This document shows positions 46,730-54,358 of a DNA stretch of 64,000 nt, piece by piece. Origin of the DNA: JBBPZA01 sp963728925 (lineage in GTDB: Bacteria; Actinomycetota; Thermoleophilia; Solirubrobacterales; Solirubrobacteraceae); the NCBI GenBank assembly GCA_963728925.1, contig CAVSMB010000006.1, forward strand, positions 124,001 through 188,000, in the 5' to 3' direction. Made by a program: the position numbers and the translations under genes. The notes under the pieces are model-generated. The model was not told the origin of the DNA and searched no databases. It saw only the letters and a list, made by a program, of their open reading frames with translations. Within the stretch, counting starts at the first letter, position 1. Every line of letters starts with the position of its first letter.

Positions 46730-46819
46730 TCATGCGGCGGGGGCCAGGGCGAGTCGGTGGGCGAGCTCGTACTCGACGGGCGGGATGTCGCCCAGCTCGC
46801 CATGGAGGCGCTGGTGGTT
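46730..46819 (-). pseudogene. IS3 orfB, C-terminal piece
   Basis: Reads NHQRLHGELGDIPPVEYELA, HRLALAPAA and stop: the end of the rve integrase domain of an IS3 orfB. It continues in frame from the piece at 54158 (IVEWVGWFR joined to NHQRLHGELG) once the group II intron is removed. Confidence 0.85.
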
Positions 46820-47020
46820 GTGAGCGCCGGGATAAACCGGCATGGAGAAGTTGTGAACACGAACGCAGGAGGTCGGACGGTTTTGTTTGATGGTGGTCCC
46901 GCTGCCTGCGGTGCTGTAGAAGAGATAGAGGTTGTTTGGCCCTCTGGAGCCGCCCTGCGGGGGGAGGCTTCAAACCGCCCACAGCTGCATTGGCTGAAGA
47001 CCGTTGTGGTGAACGTCGTG

Positions 47021-47028
47021 GGAAAAGG
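47021..47028. repeat. ISL3 target duplication, left copy (GGAAAAGG)
   Basis: GGAAAAGG directly outside the left inverted repeat; the matching copy is at 48641-48648. Eight bases is the usual duplication for the ISL3 family. Confidence 0.85.
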
Positions 47029-48640
47029 GGGTCTCCCGGCATCGATGTGGTCAGGGTGAGACCGTGATTCCGGGTTTGAGCAGGGCTTTCCGCGGCTGAG
47101 GAAGTTCTCGGAAGTTGCGCGCTGGTTGGCGACGCGCCGCCGCCCGCCAATGCAGGCTGCTGGCTGTCTGAAGGTCAACGGCTTGCAAGGAGGGACAGCG
47201 TGCGCGTCACGACGGCATTTTCCAGGCTTCTGCGCGTTGAGGGCGTGTGGGTGCGGAAGGTTCGCTTCGAGCCCGACAGGGTGATCGTCGAGGTGGCGCT
47301 TTGCCGCCGCCGGCTGGTCTGCCCGGAGTGCGGCTACTCGACGGCGGCGCGCAAGGACACGCGCCCGGAGAACTCGGTCTGGCGGCACCTGGATCTCGGG
47401 ATCTGGCGGCTGGAGGTCCACTGCCGCCGCCGGCGCCTGTGGTGCCCCGTGCACGGGGCGCGGACCGAGGGCGTCCCGTTCGCCCGCCCCGGCTCGGAGT
47501 TCACGCGCGACTTCGAATGCCTGGTCGCGTGGCTGGCGACGCGGACGGATAAGTCGACGATCAAGCGGATGCTGCGGGTCGACTGGGACACGGTCGGGCG
47601 GATCATCAAGCGCGTCTGCGACGACGAGCTCGACCCCGACCGACTGGACGATCTCTATGACATCGGCGTGGACAAGGTCAGCTGGAAGCGCCAGCACAAC
47701 TACCTCACCCTCGTCGCCGACCATCAGCGCCGCCAGGTGGTGTGGGGATGCGAAGGCAAGGGCCAGGCCGCCGCCGACGCCTTCTTCGCCGAGCTCGACC
47801 CGCCGCCCCCGCCGCCAGAACGCGAGCGCCGCACGCCGCCCCAGGCGCCTGAGCCCGCGATCATGGTTCCGTTCGGCCCGTGCCCCATCGTCCCGGCCGG
47901 CCACGGCATCCAGGGCGCGTGGCTCCAGGACGGCAGCGAGATCGAGCCCGCGATCTTCGCGCGTGCCGCCAAGCTGCGGGCCGTCTCGATGGACATGACC
48001 GGCGGCTACGCCAAGTCCGTCCGCGAGCACGCCCCGCAGGCGACCATCTGCATCGACCCGTATCACGTCGTGCAGCTCGCCAACCAGGCGCTGGACGAGG
48101 TCCGCCGCGGCTACTGGAACGAACTGCGCTCGCTCGGCGACCAGGACGCCGCCAAGCGCTTCAAGGACGCCCGCTGGTCGCTGCTCAAGAAGCCCGAGAA
48201 GCTCACCGACACGCAAGCGACCACGCTCGCCCGACTGAAGGCCGCCGGCGGCGAGGTCTGGCGCGCCTACACGCTCAAGGAAGCCGTCCGCGGCATCTTC
48301 GAGCCCGGCCTGAACATCGACGACGTCACCGTGCTGATCGACCGGCTCCTGTCGCGCCTCGCCCGCTGCCGGCTCGCGCCGTTCGTCAAGCTCGGCAAGA
48401 CGATCCGCAAGCACCGCGACGGGATCCTCGCCGCCATCCGCCTGGGCATCAACCAAGGCCGCACCGAAGCGCTCAACAACAAGGTTCGCCTCATCACCCG
48501 CCGCGCCTACGGGTTTCACTCCGCCAAGGCCGCCCTCGCCCTGATCATGCTCACCTGCGGACCTATCAGCCTTCACCTGCCACACGAACTACACGCGCTC
48601 GGGATCGGATGACACTGACCACATCCATGCCGAGAGAGCC
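47029..48640 (+). mobile_element. ISL3-family insertion sequence, complete, 1612 bp
   Basis: The inverted repeats are 31 bp with 26 matches: left 47029-47059 (GGGTCTCCCGGCATCGATGT...) and right 48610-48640 (reversed GGCTCTCTCGGCATGGATGT...). The GG(C/G)TCT ends and 8-bp duplication GGAAAAGG fit ISL3. It carries one intact transposase and sits in the 5' half of group II intron B. Confidence 0.92.
47200..48612 (+). CDS. ISL3-family transposase
   Basis: 470 residues, intact. An N-terminal zinc-binding region (CPECGYSTAARKDTRP, then CPVHG) typical of ISL3 is followed by an HTH-like part (RMLRVDWDTVGRIIKRV) and the DDE domain: DLYDIGVDKVSWKRQHNYLT (first Asp), VSMDMTGGYAKSVREHAPQA and CIDPYHVVQLANQALDEVRR (second Asp), and NQGRTEALNNKVRLITRRAY (Glu). 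It cuts and moves its own IS. Codon use and lack of damage suggest recent acquisition. Confidence 0.95.
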   Translation: MRVTTAFSRLLRVEGVWVRKVRFEPDRVIVEVALCRRRLVCPECGYSTAARKDTRPENSVWRHLDLGIWRLEVHCRRRRLWCPVHGARTEGVPFARPGSEFTRDFECLVAWLATRTDKSTIKRMLRVDWDTVGRIIKRVCDDELDPDRLDDLYDIGVDKVSWKRQHNYLTLVADHQRRQVVWGCEGKGQAAADAFFAELDPPPPPPERERRTPPQAPEPAIMVPFGPCPIVPAGHGIQGAWLQDGSEIEPAIFARAAKLRAVSMDMTGGYAKSVREHAPQATICIDPYHVVQLANQALDEVRRGYWNELRSLGDQDAAKRFKDARWSLLKKPEKLTDTQATTLARLKAAGGEVWRAYTLKEAVRGIFEPGLNIDDVTVLIDRLLSRLARCRLAPFVKLGKTIRKHRDGILAAIRLGINQGRTEALNNKVRLITRRAYGFHSAKAALALIMLTCGPISLHLPHELHALGIG

Positions 48641-48648
48641 GGAAAAGG
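48641..48648. repeat. ISL3 target duplication, right copy (GGAAAAGG)
   Basis: Second copy of GGAAAAGG directly outside the right inverted repeat of the ISL3 element. Confidence 0.85.
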
Positions 48649-48667
48649 CGTGGCTAGATCGCGTCAG

Positions 48668-50404
48668 GTGCGGGTCGGGAAGATGAGCGATGGACGAAAG
48701 TCCTCTGCCGTTGACGTGTCGAAAGCCGGAAAGACGACGTCGAAACCAGGGTTGCTTCTTCGTCCTGGGATGAGCCTGGGGGTTACCCGTTTACTGCCCA
48801 GGCGGCGTCCGGCATACAGGCAGCATGATCCCGGCCGAGGCTCTTCTATGGAACGTGTGAAGGCGTGCCCGGACACTGCCGTTGGGAGACCGGCGGCGAG
48901 AGGGAGAACTCCAAACGGCGGAATCCGTGAGGAGCAGAGTACCGTCGCCGGGCACGCTGGCGGACTCGCCCGTAGTAGCTGGGAAGCTTCCGCGTATCGC
49001 AGCGGGGGTGGAGCCAAGGGGCGGGGTCGTCCAGGCTGGTGGATGCGGTCAACCGCAAGGAAGGAATCGCGTGCATGAGCCGAGGCTGAAGGGCAAGTCG
49101 CATGACATCCCCAAGCGACTGGTGTGGGATGCGTGGCTGAAGGTCAAGGACAATGGCGGAGCGGCCGGGGCCGACGGCGTGACGATCGAGCAGTTCGAGG
49201 AGAACCTTTCGGGGAACCTCTACGTGCTGTGGAATCGGATGTCGTCGGGGTCGTACTTTCCCGGGCCGGTCCGGGCGGTGGAGATACCCAAGAAGGACGG
49301 GACCAGAGTGCTCGGCATACCAAATGTCGTCGACCGGGTCGCGCAAGCGGCGGCGGCGATGGCGTTGGAGTCCAGCGTGGAGCCGATCTTCCACGAGGAC
49401 TCCTACGGCTACCGTCCCGGGCGTGCGCCCGCGGACGCGGTCGCCGTTTGCCGGGAGCGGTGCTTCAGGAGGGACTGGGTTGTCGATCTTGACATCCGGG
49501 CCTTCTTTGACTCCGTGCCGTGGGAGCTGATGCTGAGGGCGGTCGCGCACCACACCGACCAGAAATGGGTCGTGATGTACGTGGAGCGCTGGCTGAAGGC
49601 CCCGAGGCAAAAGCCCGATGGGGGGCTGGTCCAGAGGGTCAAGGGCACGCCGCAAGGCAGCCCGATCTCCCCTGTCCTCGCCAACCTGTTTCTGCATTAT
49701 GGGCTTGATGCGTGGATGGTCAGGGAGTTCCCGACCGTCCGGTTCGAGCGCTTTGCAGACGATGCGGTGATCCATTGCGTCAGCGAACGCCAGGCCCGCC
49801 AGGTACGGGACGCGGTCGCGCGTCGGCTCGCCGAGGTCGGGCTGGAACTTCATCCCGACAAGACGAGGATCGTGTATTGCAAGGACAGCAACCGCCGCGG
49901 AACCTACGAGCAGGTCTCGTTCACGTTCTGCGGCTACACGTTCCGGCCCCGAGGGGCGTACAACAAGCGTCAGCACGTGGCCTTCACGGCCTTCTTGCCG
50001 GCGGTCTCTCCGGGCAAGCTGACGGCGATGAGCCGCCGGGTCTCTTCCTGGCGGATTCATCGGCGTGTGAACCTGACCCTCGACGACCTCGCAGCCGGGA
50101 TCAATCTGGTGCTGCGGGGTTGGTTCGCGTACTTCACCGCGTTCTACCCGAGCGCGGTGATCCCGCTCTGCCAGCGCATCGATCGCCATCTGGTGCGCTG
50201 GGCGAGGTGGAAGTACAAGCGGCTAGAGCGCAGCGGCAAACGGGCACGAGCGTGGTTGAAGGGGGTCCATTGTCGGGCTCCTGAGCTGTTCGTGCACTGG
50301 CGGTTCTGCGCTCCGCCCGGATAACTGGACGGCACGAGCCGTATGAGTCGAGAGGCTCACGTGCGGATCTGTGGGGGCCGGCGGGTGAAATTCCCGCCGG
50401 CTAC
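48668..50404 (+). mobile_element. Group II intron A, inside group II intron B
   Basis: 5' end GTGCGGGTCGGGAAGATGAG at 48668 (GUGCG consensus). Domain V lies at about 50336-50372 (GAGCCGTATGAGTCGAGAGG, then CTCACGTGCGGATCTGTGG), domain VI is a hairpin GGCCGGCGGG-TGAAAT-TCCCGCCGGCTAC, and the 3' end is CTAC at 50401-50404. Length 1737 bp with its own reverse transcriptase (49071-50324). It is on the same strand as intron B, so the two form a nested pair (twintron-like). Confidence 0.88.
49071..50324 (+). CDS. ltrA: Group II intron A reverse transcriptase/maturase
   Basis: 417 residues from GTG 49071, preceded by AAGGAAGGA; the frame is open 189 bp further upstream, within structured intron RNA. 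RT blocks: RLVWDAWLKVKDNGGAAGAD, YFPGPVRAVEIPKKDGTRVL, GIPNVVDRVAQAAAAMALES, SYGYRPGRAPADAV, VVDLDIRAFFDSVPWELMLR, GTPQGSPISPVLANLFLHYG, and the catalytic FERFADDAVIHC (FADD). The maturase X domain follows (SWRIHRRVNLTLDDLAAGIN, GWFAYFTAFYPSAV). A GIIM-type C-terminus is present; there is no HNH endonuclease domain. It promotes splicing and retrohoming of its intron. Confidence 0.93.
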   Translation: MHEPRLKGKSHDIPKRLVWDAWLKVKDNGGAAGADGVTIEQFEENLSGNLYVLWNRMSSGSYFPGPVRAVEIPKKDGTRVLGIPNVVDRVAQAAAAMALESSVEPIFHEDSYGYRPGRAPADAVAVCRERCFRRDWVVDLDIRAFFDSVPWELMLRAVAHHTDQKWVVMYVERWLKAPRQKPDGGLVQRVKGTPQGSPISPVLANLFLHYGLDAWMVREFPTVRFERFADDAVIHCVSERQARQVRDAVARRLAEVGLELHPDKTRIVYCKDSNRRGTYEQVSFTFCGYTFRPRGAYNKRQHVAFTAFLPAVSPGKLTAMSRRVSSWRIHRRVNLTLDDLAAGINLVLRGWFAYFTAFYPSAVIPLCQRIDRHLVRWARWKYKRLERSGKRARAWLKGVHCRAPELFVHWRFCAPPG

Positions 50405-50804
50405 CCGGCGAGATGAGAGAGCTCTACATCGAAGATCTAGCGAATCACGGTGGCCCCGAGTCATGCGTTGGCGTTCGTGAGGGCGTCGGCGAAGCGTTGA
50501 CAGGGGTACGCGTAGGCGGGGCTATTGAGCCGCGAAATCAGTCAGTTCGGGGTGCCGACGCCGTACAACTAGGCGGAAGGCGAGATCGTCGGTCGCGTTA
50601 TGCGAGTGGCCGGCGGACCCTGCGCGGTCTGAGAACCCAGGCATGCGCGGAATCTCCATGCGCGAGAACCGGGAGGCCCGATGATCGCCCGTCAGTCGTT
50701 GATGATGCCCCGTCCGGGATGGTTCGCGGGGTGGCATATCGACGGCTGGGCGGGCCGCGACGGGAAGGCCAAGGCCGTAGCCTGAGATGAACGATCGTCG
50801 GGAA
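50405..50804 (+). other. Intron B 5' RNA region (carries a misleading conserved open frame)
   Basis: An open frame here (50413-50790, MRELYIEDLANHGGPESCVG and following) is often annotated as a protein next to group II introns, but its place between intron B's 5' end and its RT start and its lack of any domain point to structural intron RNA (domains I-IV). It ends ATGA at 50787-50790, the ATG of which is the original start of the intron B reverse transcriptase. Confidence 0.7.
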
Positions 50805-50809
50805 TCTGA
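50787..50809 (+). pseudogene. Intron B reverse transcriptase, first codons (cut off by IS1380)
   Basis: ATG 50787 reads MNDRRES plus two bases of the next codon, then IS1380 begins. With IS1380 and one TCTGA removed, the frame continues at 52635 as DSRVVPAKLANKAEESAAEL, into the RT. Confidence 0.8.
50805..50809. repeat. IS1380 target duplication, left copy (TCTGA)
   Basis: TCTGA directly before the left inverted repeat; second copy at 52630-52634. Reading through one copy restores the RT frame. Confidence 0.85.
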
Positions 50810-50880
50810 CCTACATCAGTGAGTAGCGCTGCTCGTGGTGGCGGTCCGGGCGGGTCGTCGCGCTCTTGGTGAGGAAGTAG

Positions 50881-50906
50881 AAAGGCCCCGCAAACGCGGG
50901 GCCTTT
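50881..50906. terminator. Strong hairpin upstream of the IS1380 transposase
   Basis: AAAGGCCCCGC-AAAC-GCGGGGCCTTT: perfect arms of 11 bp with a 4-nt loop, followed by CC. It lies between the left end of the IS and the transposase start. In this position it could stop transcription entering from outside and so limit transposase made by read-through. Confidence 0.6.
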
Positions 50907-50960
50907 CCGTCCGGCTGAGCCGGGATCATGGCGGTTGATGGGTCCGGCCATCGGGTGTGA

Positions 50961-52427
50961 ATGGAGGTCACCCAGCGGGTGATGTCTGTTGACGGTGACA
51001 GGCGGCCCGGACGGATCCTGGTGCGAGCCGACGATCCGACGCTCACCCCGTACGCTGGCCTGGCCGTGTCGGGTGAGCTGTCCCGGCGCCTGCGGGTGGC
51101 CGAGCTGATCGACGCCGAGCTGGCGGTTGAGCGCCGCGCGCGGCCGGTCAAGCTCCGCCGGCGCGGCCTGTCACCGGGCGAGCTGGTGGTGTCGCTGGCC
51201 GAGTGCGAGCTGGTCGGCGGGTCGTTCTTCGATCACGTCGAGGACGTGCGCGCCGACGGCGCCGGCGCCCGGCTGCGGGCGGTCGCGGGCACGCCGTCGG
51301 CGCCCGCCGCGTTGCAGAACGCCAAGCGCTTCCGGCGCTGTCACGTGCAGCGGATCGAGCGCGCGCTGGCCAGGGCCGGGCAGCGCCTGGACAAGGCGTT
51401 GCGGCGCGATCCGGGCGAGCCGGTGACGATCGATCTGGATGCCACGCAGGTGACCGTCTACGGCGCTCGTAAGCAGGGCGCCGCGCGCAGCCGGCACGGT
51501 TGCATGAGCTACGCGCCGCACGTCGCGTTCTGGGCCCAGCGGGGCCGCGCGCTGACGAGCGAGCTGGTCGGCGGCAACCGCGAGAAGCTCTGCGGCGCCG
51601 AGTGCGCCAAGATCGCGCGGCGCGCGATCGCGCTGCTGCCGGCTGGGCACGGGCCGGTGACGATGCGCATCGACTCGGCCTACTACGCCAGCGAGCTGCT
51701 CGAGGCGCTACGCCAGCAGCGCGCGTGCTTCACCGTGTCGGTGCCGCGCAACCAGGCGATGTGGAAGGCGCTCGGCCAGATCGCCGAGGACGCCTGGGTC
51801 GACGCGCTCGAGATGCCCGGCGCGCAGGTCGCCGAGACGACCTACACGCCGACCGGCTGGCGCCACGAGCCGCTGCGGCTGATCGTCCGCCGCGTCCCGT
51901 TCAGCGCCCAGAAGATCGCCGACGGCAGCCTGACCGCCCGGCGGCGCAAGACGATCCACCCCGAGCAGCTACAGCTCGCGCTCGACGGCGAGGTCGCGTC
52001 GGTCTTCGGCTACAGCTTCATCCTGACCGACATCCCACACCAGCCGACCGGCTGGGTCGAGCACTTCCACCGCCACCGTGCCCAGATCGAAGAGCGCCTG
52101 AAGGAAGCAAAGCTCGGCCAAGCGCTGCGGCACCTGCCCTCCGGCGACCAGCACGCCAACCGCGTCTGGCTGACCTGCGCGCTGCTCGCGCTCAACCTCA
52201 CCGCATTCTGCTGCGACCTGTGCCCCGCCGCCGGCGCGTCGGGCAAGGCACCCGACGACGCGCCGCTGCGCCGCGCCGCCGCCACGCTGCGCCGGATCCT
52301 CTTCTGCGTGCCCGGCCGCATCATCCGCAGCGCGCGGCGCACGATCCTGCGTCTGCCCGAAGGCTTCCGCCACGCCGACGTCTTCCAGGCCACCCTCGAC
52401 GCCGTCTACGCGCTGCCGCCACCCTAA
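50961..52427 (+). CDS. IS1380-family transposase
   Basis: 488 residues, intact. VTIDLDATQVTVYGARKQGA (first Asp), HVAFWAQRGRALTSELVGGN, VTMRIDSAYYASELLEALRQ (second Asp), FTVSVPRNQAMWKALGQIAE, VFGYSFILTDIPHQPTGWVE, HRAQIEERLKEAKLGQALRH (Glu), then AANRVWLTC-like ending. Order and spacing match IS1380/IS4-superfamily DDE transposases. The first 40 residues are less certain; a later start is possible. Confidence 0.92.
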   Translation: MEVTQRVMSVDGDRRPGRILVRADDPTLTPYAGLAVSGELSRRLRVAELIDAELAVERRARPVKLRRRGLSPGELVVSLAECELVGGSFFDHVEDVRADGAGARLRAVAGTPSAPAALQNAKRFRRCHVQRIERALARAGQRLDKALRRDPGEPVTIDLDATQVTVYGARKQGAARSRHGCMSYAPHVAFWAQRGRALTSELVGGNREKLCGAECAKIARRAIALLPAGHGPVTMRIDSAYYASELLEALRQQRACFTVSVPRNQAMWKALGQIAEDAWVDALEMPGAQVAETTYTPTGWRHEPLRLIVRRVPFSAQKIADGSLTARRRKTIHPEQLQLALDGEVASVFGYSFILTDIPHQPTGWVEHFHRHRAQIEERLKEAKLGQALRHLPSGDQHANRVWLTCALLALNLTAFCCDLCPAAGASGKAPDDAPLRRAAATLRRILFCVPGRIIRSARRTILRLPEGFRHADVFQATLDAVYALPPP

Positions 52428-52629
52428 CCCCCGGCCAGCCCCCGCCGACGTCGACCGCTCGCCGCACCGCCCAGCTCGGCGACCCCGCAAACCGGCCAGA
52501 TCGACCACACCCCCGGCCAATCGCCGCGCCGCGCGGCCCATTCACCACCCCAAGCACGGCTGATCCTCACGACTGACGGTCAGATCAGCCCGCCGAGCAC
52601 CGCGACACGCCCTTACTCACCGAAGTAGG

Positions 52630-52634
52630 TCTGA
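52630..52634. repeat. IS1380 target duplication, right copy (TCTGA)
   Basis: Second TCTGA copy, directly after the right inverted repeat of IS1380. Confidence 0.85.
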
Positions 52635-52692
52635 CAGCCGCGTAGTACCTGCGAAGCTGGCGAACAAGGCCGAGGAATCGGCTGCGGAGCTG

Positions 52693-54105
52693 GTGGAGGG
52701 AAGGCGGCTGGACAAGGGGAACACGGGCCAGCAAAACGCGTGCCGGACGCAGAGCCGGGATGTGAGCGCGTCAAGTGCGCTGGACCGTGTGCGGCAGGTT
52801 GCCGCGAAGGACAGGGACGCGAGGTTCACCGCGCTCTGGCATCACGTCGATGTCGATCGCCTCCGTGACGCGTTCAGGGCGCTGAGCCCGAAGGCGGCCG
52901 CCGGAGTCGACGGGGAAACGTGGGAGTCCTACGGGCAGAATCTGGAGGAGAACCTCCGGGATCTGCACGGAAGGGTTCAGCGGGGCGCCTACCGGGCCAA
53001 GCCGTCGCGCCGGGTGTACATCCCCAAGACCGACGGGCGGTTGCGGCCGCTCGGGATCGCCGCGCTGGAGGACAAGATCGTCCAGCGTGCCGTGGTCGAG
53101 GTGTTGAACGCCATCTACGAGACGGACTTCCTGGGGTTCTCTTACGGGTTCCGCCCGGGTCGCGGGCCGCATGACGCGCTGGATGCGCTCACGGTCGCGA
53201 TCGAGGATCGCAAGGTGAACTGGGTGCTCGACGCGGATTTCCGCGACTTCTTCACCAGCCTGGATCACTCCTGGCTTCTGAAGTTCCTCGAGCACCGAAT
53301 CGCGGATGAGCGGGTCCTGCGCCTGGTCCAGAAATGGCTCAGGGCAGGCGTGATCGAGGACGGCCAGTGGACGGCCAGCGAGGAAGGCTCGCCCCAAGGG
53401 GCAACAGTCTCGCCGCTGCTGGCCAACGTCTACCTGCACTACGTCTTCGATCTGTGGGTCCAGCAATGGCGGACGCGGCACGCCCGTGGCGAGGTCATCG
53501 CCGTGAGGTACGCCGACGATGCCGTGCTGGGGTTTCAGCATCAATCCGACGCCGAGCGCTTCAGGAAAGACCTGGAGCAGCGCCTGACCACTTTTGGTCT
53601 GGCGCTCAACACCGAGAAGACACGCCTGGTCCGCCTCGGACGGTACGCCGCCCAGCAGCGGGCAGAGCGCGGTCTCGGGAAGCCCGAGACGTTCGATTTC
53701 CTCGGCTTCACGCACTATTGCGCGAAGCGGAGGGACGGACACTTCGCGGTGAGGCGCAGGACGATCAAGAAACGCCAGGCGGCGAAGCTCAAGCAGGTCA
53801 AGGCCTCGCTGATGGCTCGCCGCCACCGGCCCATCGAGGAACAGGGACGCTGGCTCGGATCGGTCGTGCGTGGGCATCTCGCGTACTACTCGGTTCCGGG
53901 CAACATCCACCAGGCCAGTGCGTTCCGCGAAGAGGTCATCCGGCTCTGGCGAGCGGCGCTTCGACGTCGCAGCCAGAAGACCAGGATGAACTGGCAGCGG
54001 ATGCGTCGCCTCTCGGAGCGCTACCTCCCTCGCGCCCACTACACCCATCCCTGGCCCGATCAGCGATTCGCCGCCAGAACCCGAGTCAGGAGCCCAGTGC
54101 GTTAG
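52693..54105 (+). CDS. ltrA: Group II intron B reverse transcriptase/maturase, native start displaced by IS1380
   Basis: 470 residues if begun at GTG 52693; the open frame extends back to 52635, and its original ATG lies at 50787 beyond IS1380. RT blocks: FTALWHHVDVDRLRDAFRAL, AGVDGETWESYGQNLEENLR, YRAKPSRRVYIPKTDGRLRP, GIAALEDKIVQRAVVEVLNA, SYGFRPGRGPHDAL, WVLDADFRDFFTSLDHSWLL, GSPQGATVSPLLANVYLHYV, and catalytic VRYADDAVLGF (YADD). The maturase end is WLGSVVRGHLAYYSVPGNIH and HPWPDQRFAARTRVRSPVR. The catalytic region is complete; whether the displaced start still allows expression is unknown. Confidence 0.92.
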   Translation: MEGRRLDKGNTGQQNACRTQSRDVSASSALDRVRQVAAKDRDARFTALWHHVDVDRLRDAFRALSPKAAAGVDGETWESYGQNLEENLRDLHGRVQRGAYRAKPSRRVYIPKTDGRLRPLGIAALEDKIVQRAVVEVLNAIYETDFLGFSYGFRPGRGPHDALDALTVAIEDRKVNWVLDADFRDFFTSLDHSWLLKFLEHRIADERVLRLVQKWLRAGVIEDGQWTASEEGSPQGATVSPLLANVYLHYVFDLWVQQWRTRHARGEVIAVRYADDAVLGFQHQSDAERFRKDLEQRLTTFGLALNTEKTRLVRLGRYAAQQRAERGLGKPETFDFLGFTHYCAKRRDGHFAVRRRTIKKRQAAKLKQVKASLMARRHRPIEEQGRWLGSVVRGHLAYYSVPGNIHQASAFREEVIRLWRAALRRRSQKTRMNWQRMRRLSERYLPRAHYTHPWPDQRFAARTRVRSPVR

Positions 54106-54157
54106 ACGCGCACGCTGGGATCTGTGCGGGGGGCGGCCAGCAATGGCCGTCCCTACC

Positions 54158-54358
54158 GCGAAACCAGCCGACCCATTCGACGATCGCGAGTTCGAGCTGG
54201 CCGCGCGTGCGCCAGACGCGGTCGGCGATCAGCTCGGTCTTGAACGTGTCGACGAAGCTCTCGGCCATCGCGTTGTCATACGCGTCGCCGACGGACCCGA
54301 CTGACGCGAGCACGCCGTGATCGTCGAGCGTTTGGGTGAACGTGGCGCTGGTGTACTG
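54158..54358 (-). pseudogene. IS3 orfB, middle piece
   Basis: Reads YTSATFTQTLDDHGVLASVG, SVGDAYDNAMAESFVDTFKT, ELIADRVWRTRGQLELAIVE, WVGWF: the region of the rve integrase domain with the catalytic Glu (in NAMAESFV). Upstream it joins HHSDRGSQ of the piece at 55965 once IS30 no. 1 is removed; downstream it joins the piece at 46730 once intron B is removed. Confidence 0.88.

Larger units (their letters stand above)
50810..52629 (+). mobile_element. IS1380-family insertion sequence, complete, 1820 bp
   Basis: Left repeat CCTACATCAGTGAGTA (50810-50825) and right repeat, reversed, CCTACTTCGGTGAGTA (52614-52629): 14 of 16 match, with CC ends as in IS1380. A 5-bp duplication TCTGA flanks it. It carries an intact transposase and interrupts the reverse transcriptase gene of group II intron B after eight codons. 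Confidence 0.9.
46820..54157 (+). mobile_element. Group II intron B, inserted antisense in IS3 orfB and interrupted by three elements
   Basis: The 5' end is GTGAGCGCCGGGATAAACCG at 46820. Domain V lies near 54092-54131 (GAGCCCAGTGCGTTAGACGC, then GCACGCTGGGATCTGTGCGG), and domain VI is a hairpin of about 10 bp (GGGGCGGCCA-GCAA-TGGCCGTCCC, 54130-54153) followed by CTAC at the 3' end. Of 7.3 kb, about 5.2 kb are ISL3, intron A and IS1380; the remaining 2.16 kb is the normal length for a group II intron with its reverse transcriptase. Removing it, with the 3' boundary at 54157, joins IS3 orfB in frame. The last base (54156 or 54157) is uncertain. Confidence 0.85.

Noticed and set aside
46063..48585. 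840-aa open frame on the minus strand
   Set aside because: It spans the IS3 end, the intron 5' end and the whole ISL3 transposase in antisense; its composition is that of a shadow frame.
50413..50790. Open frame of 125 aa beginning MRELYIEDLANHGG
   Set aside because: Often annotated as a protein near group II introns, but it lies within intron B upstream of the RT start and has no domain; treated as structural intron RNA.
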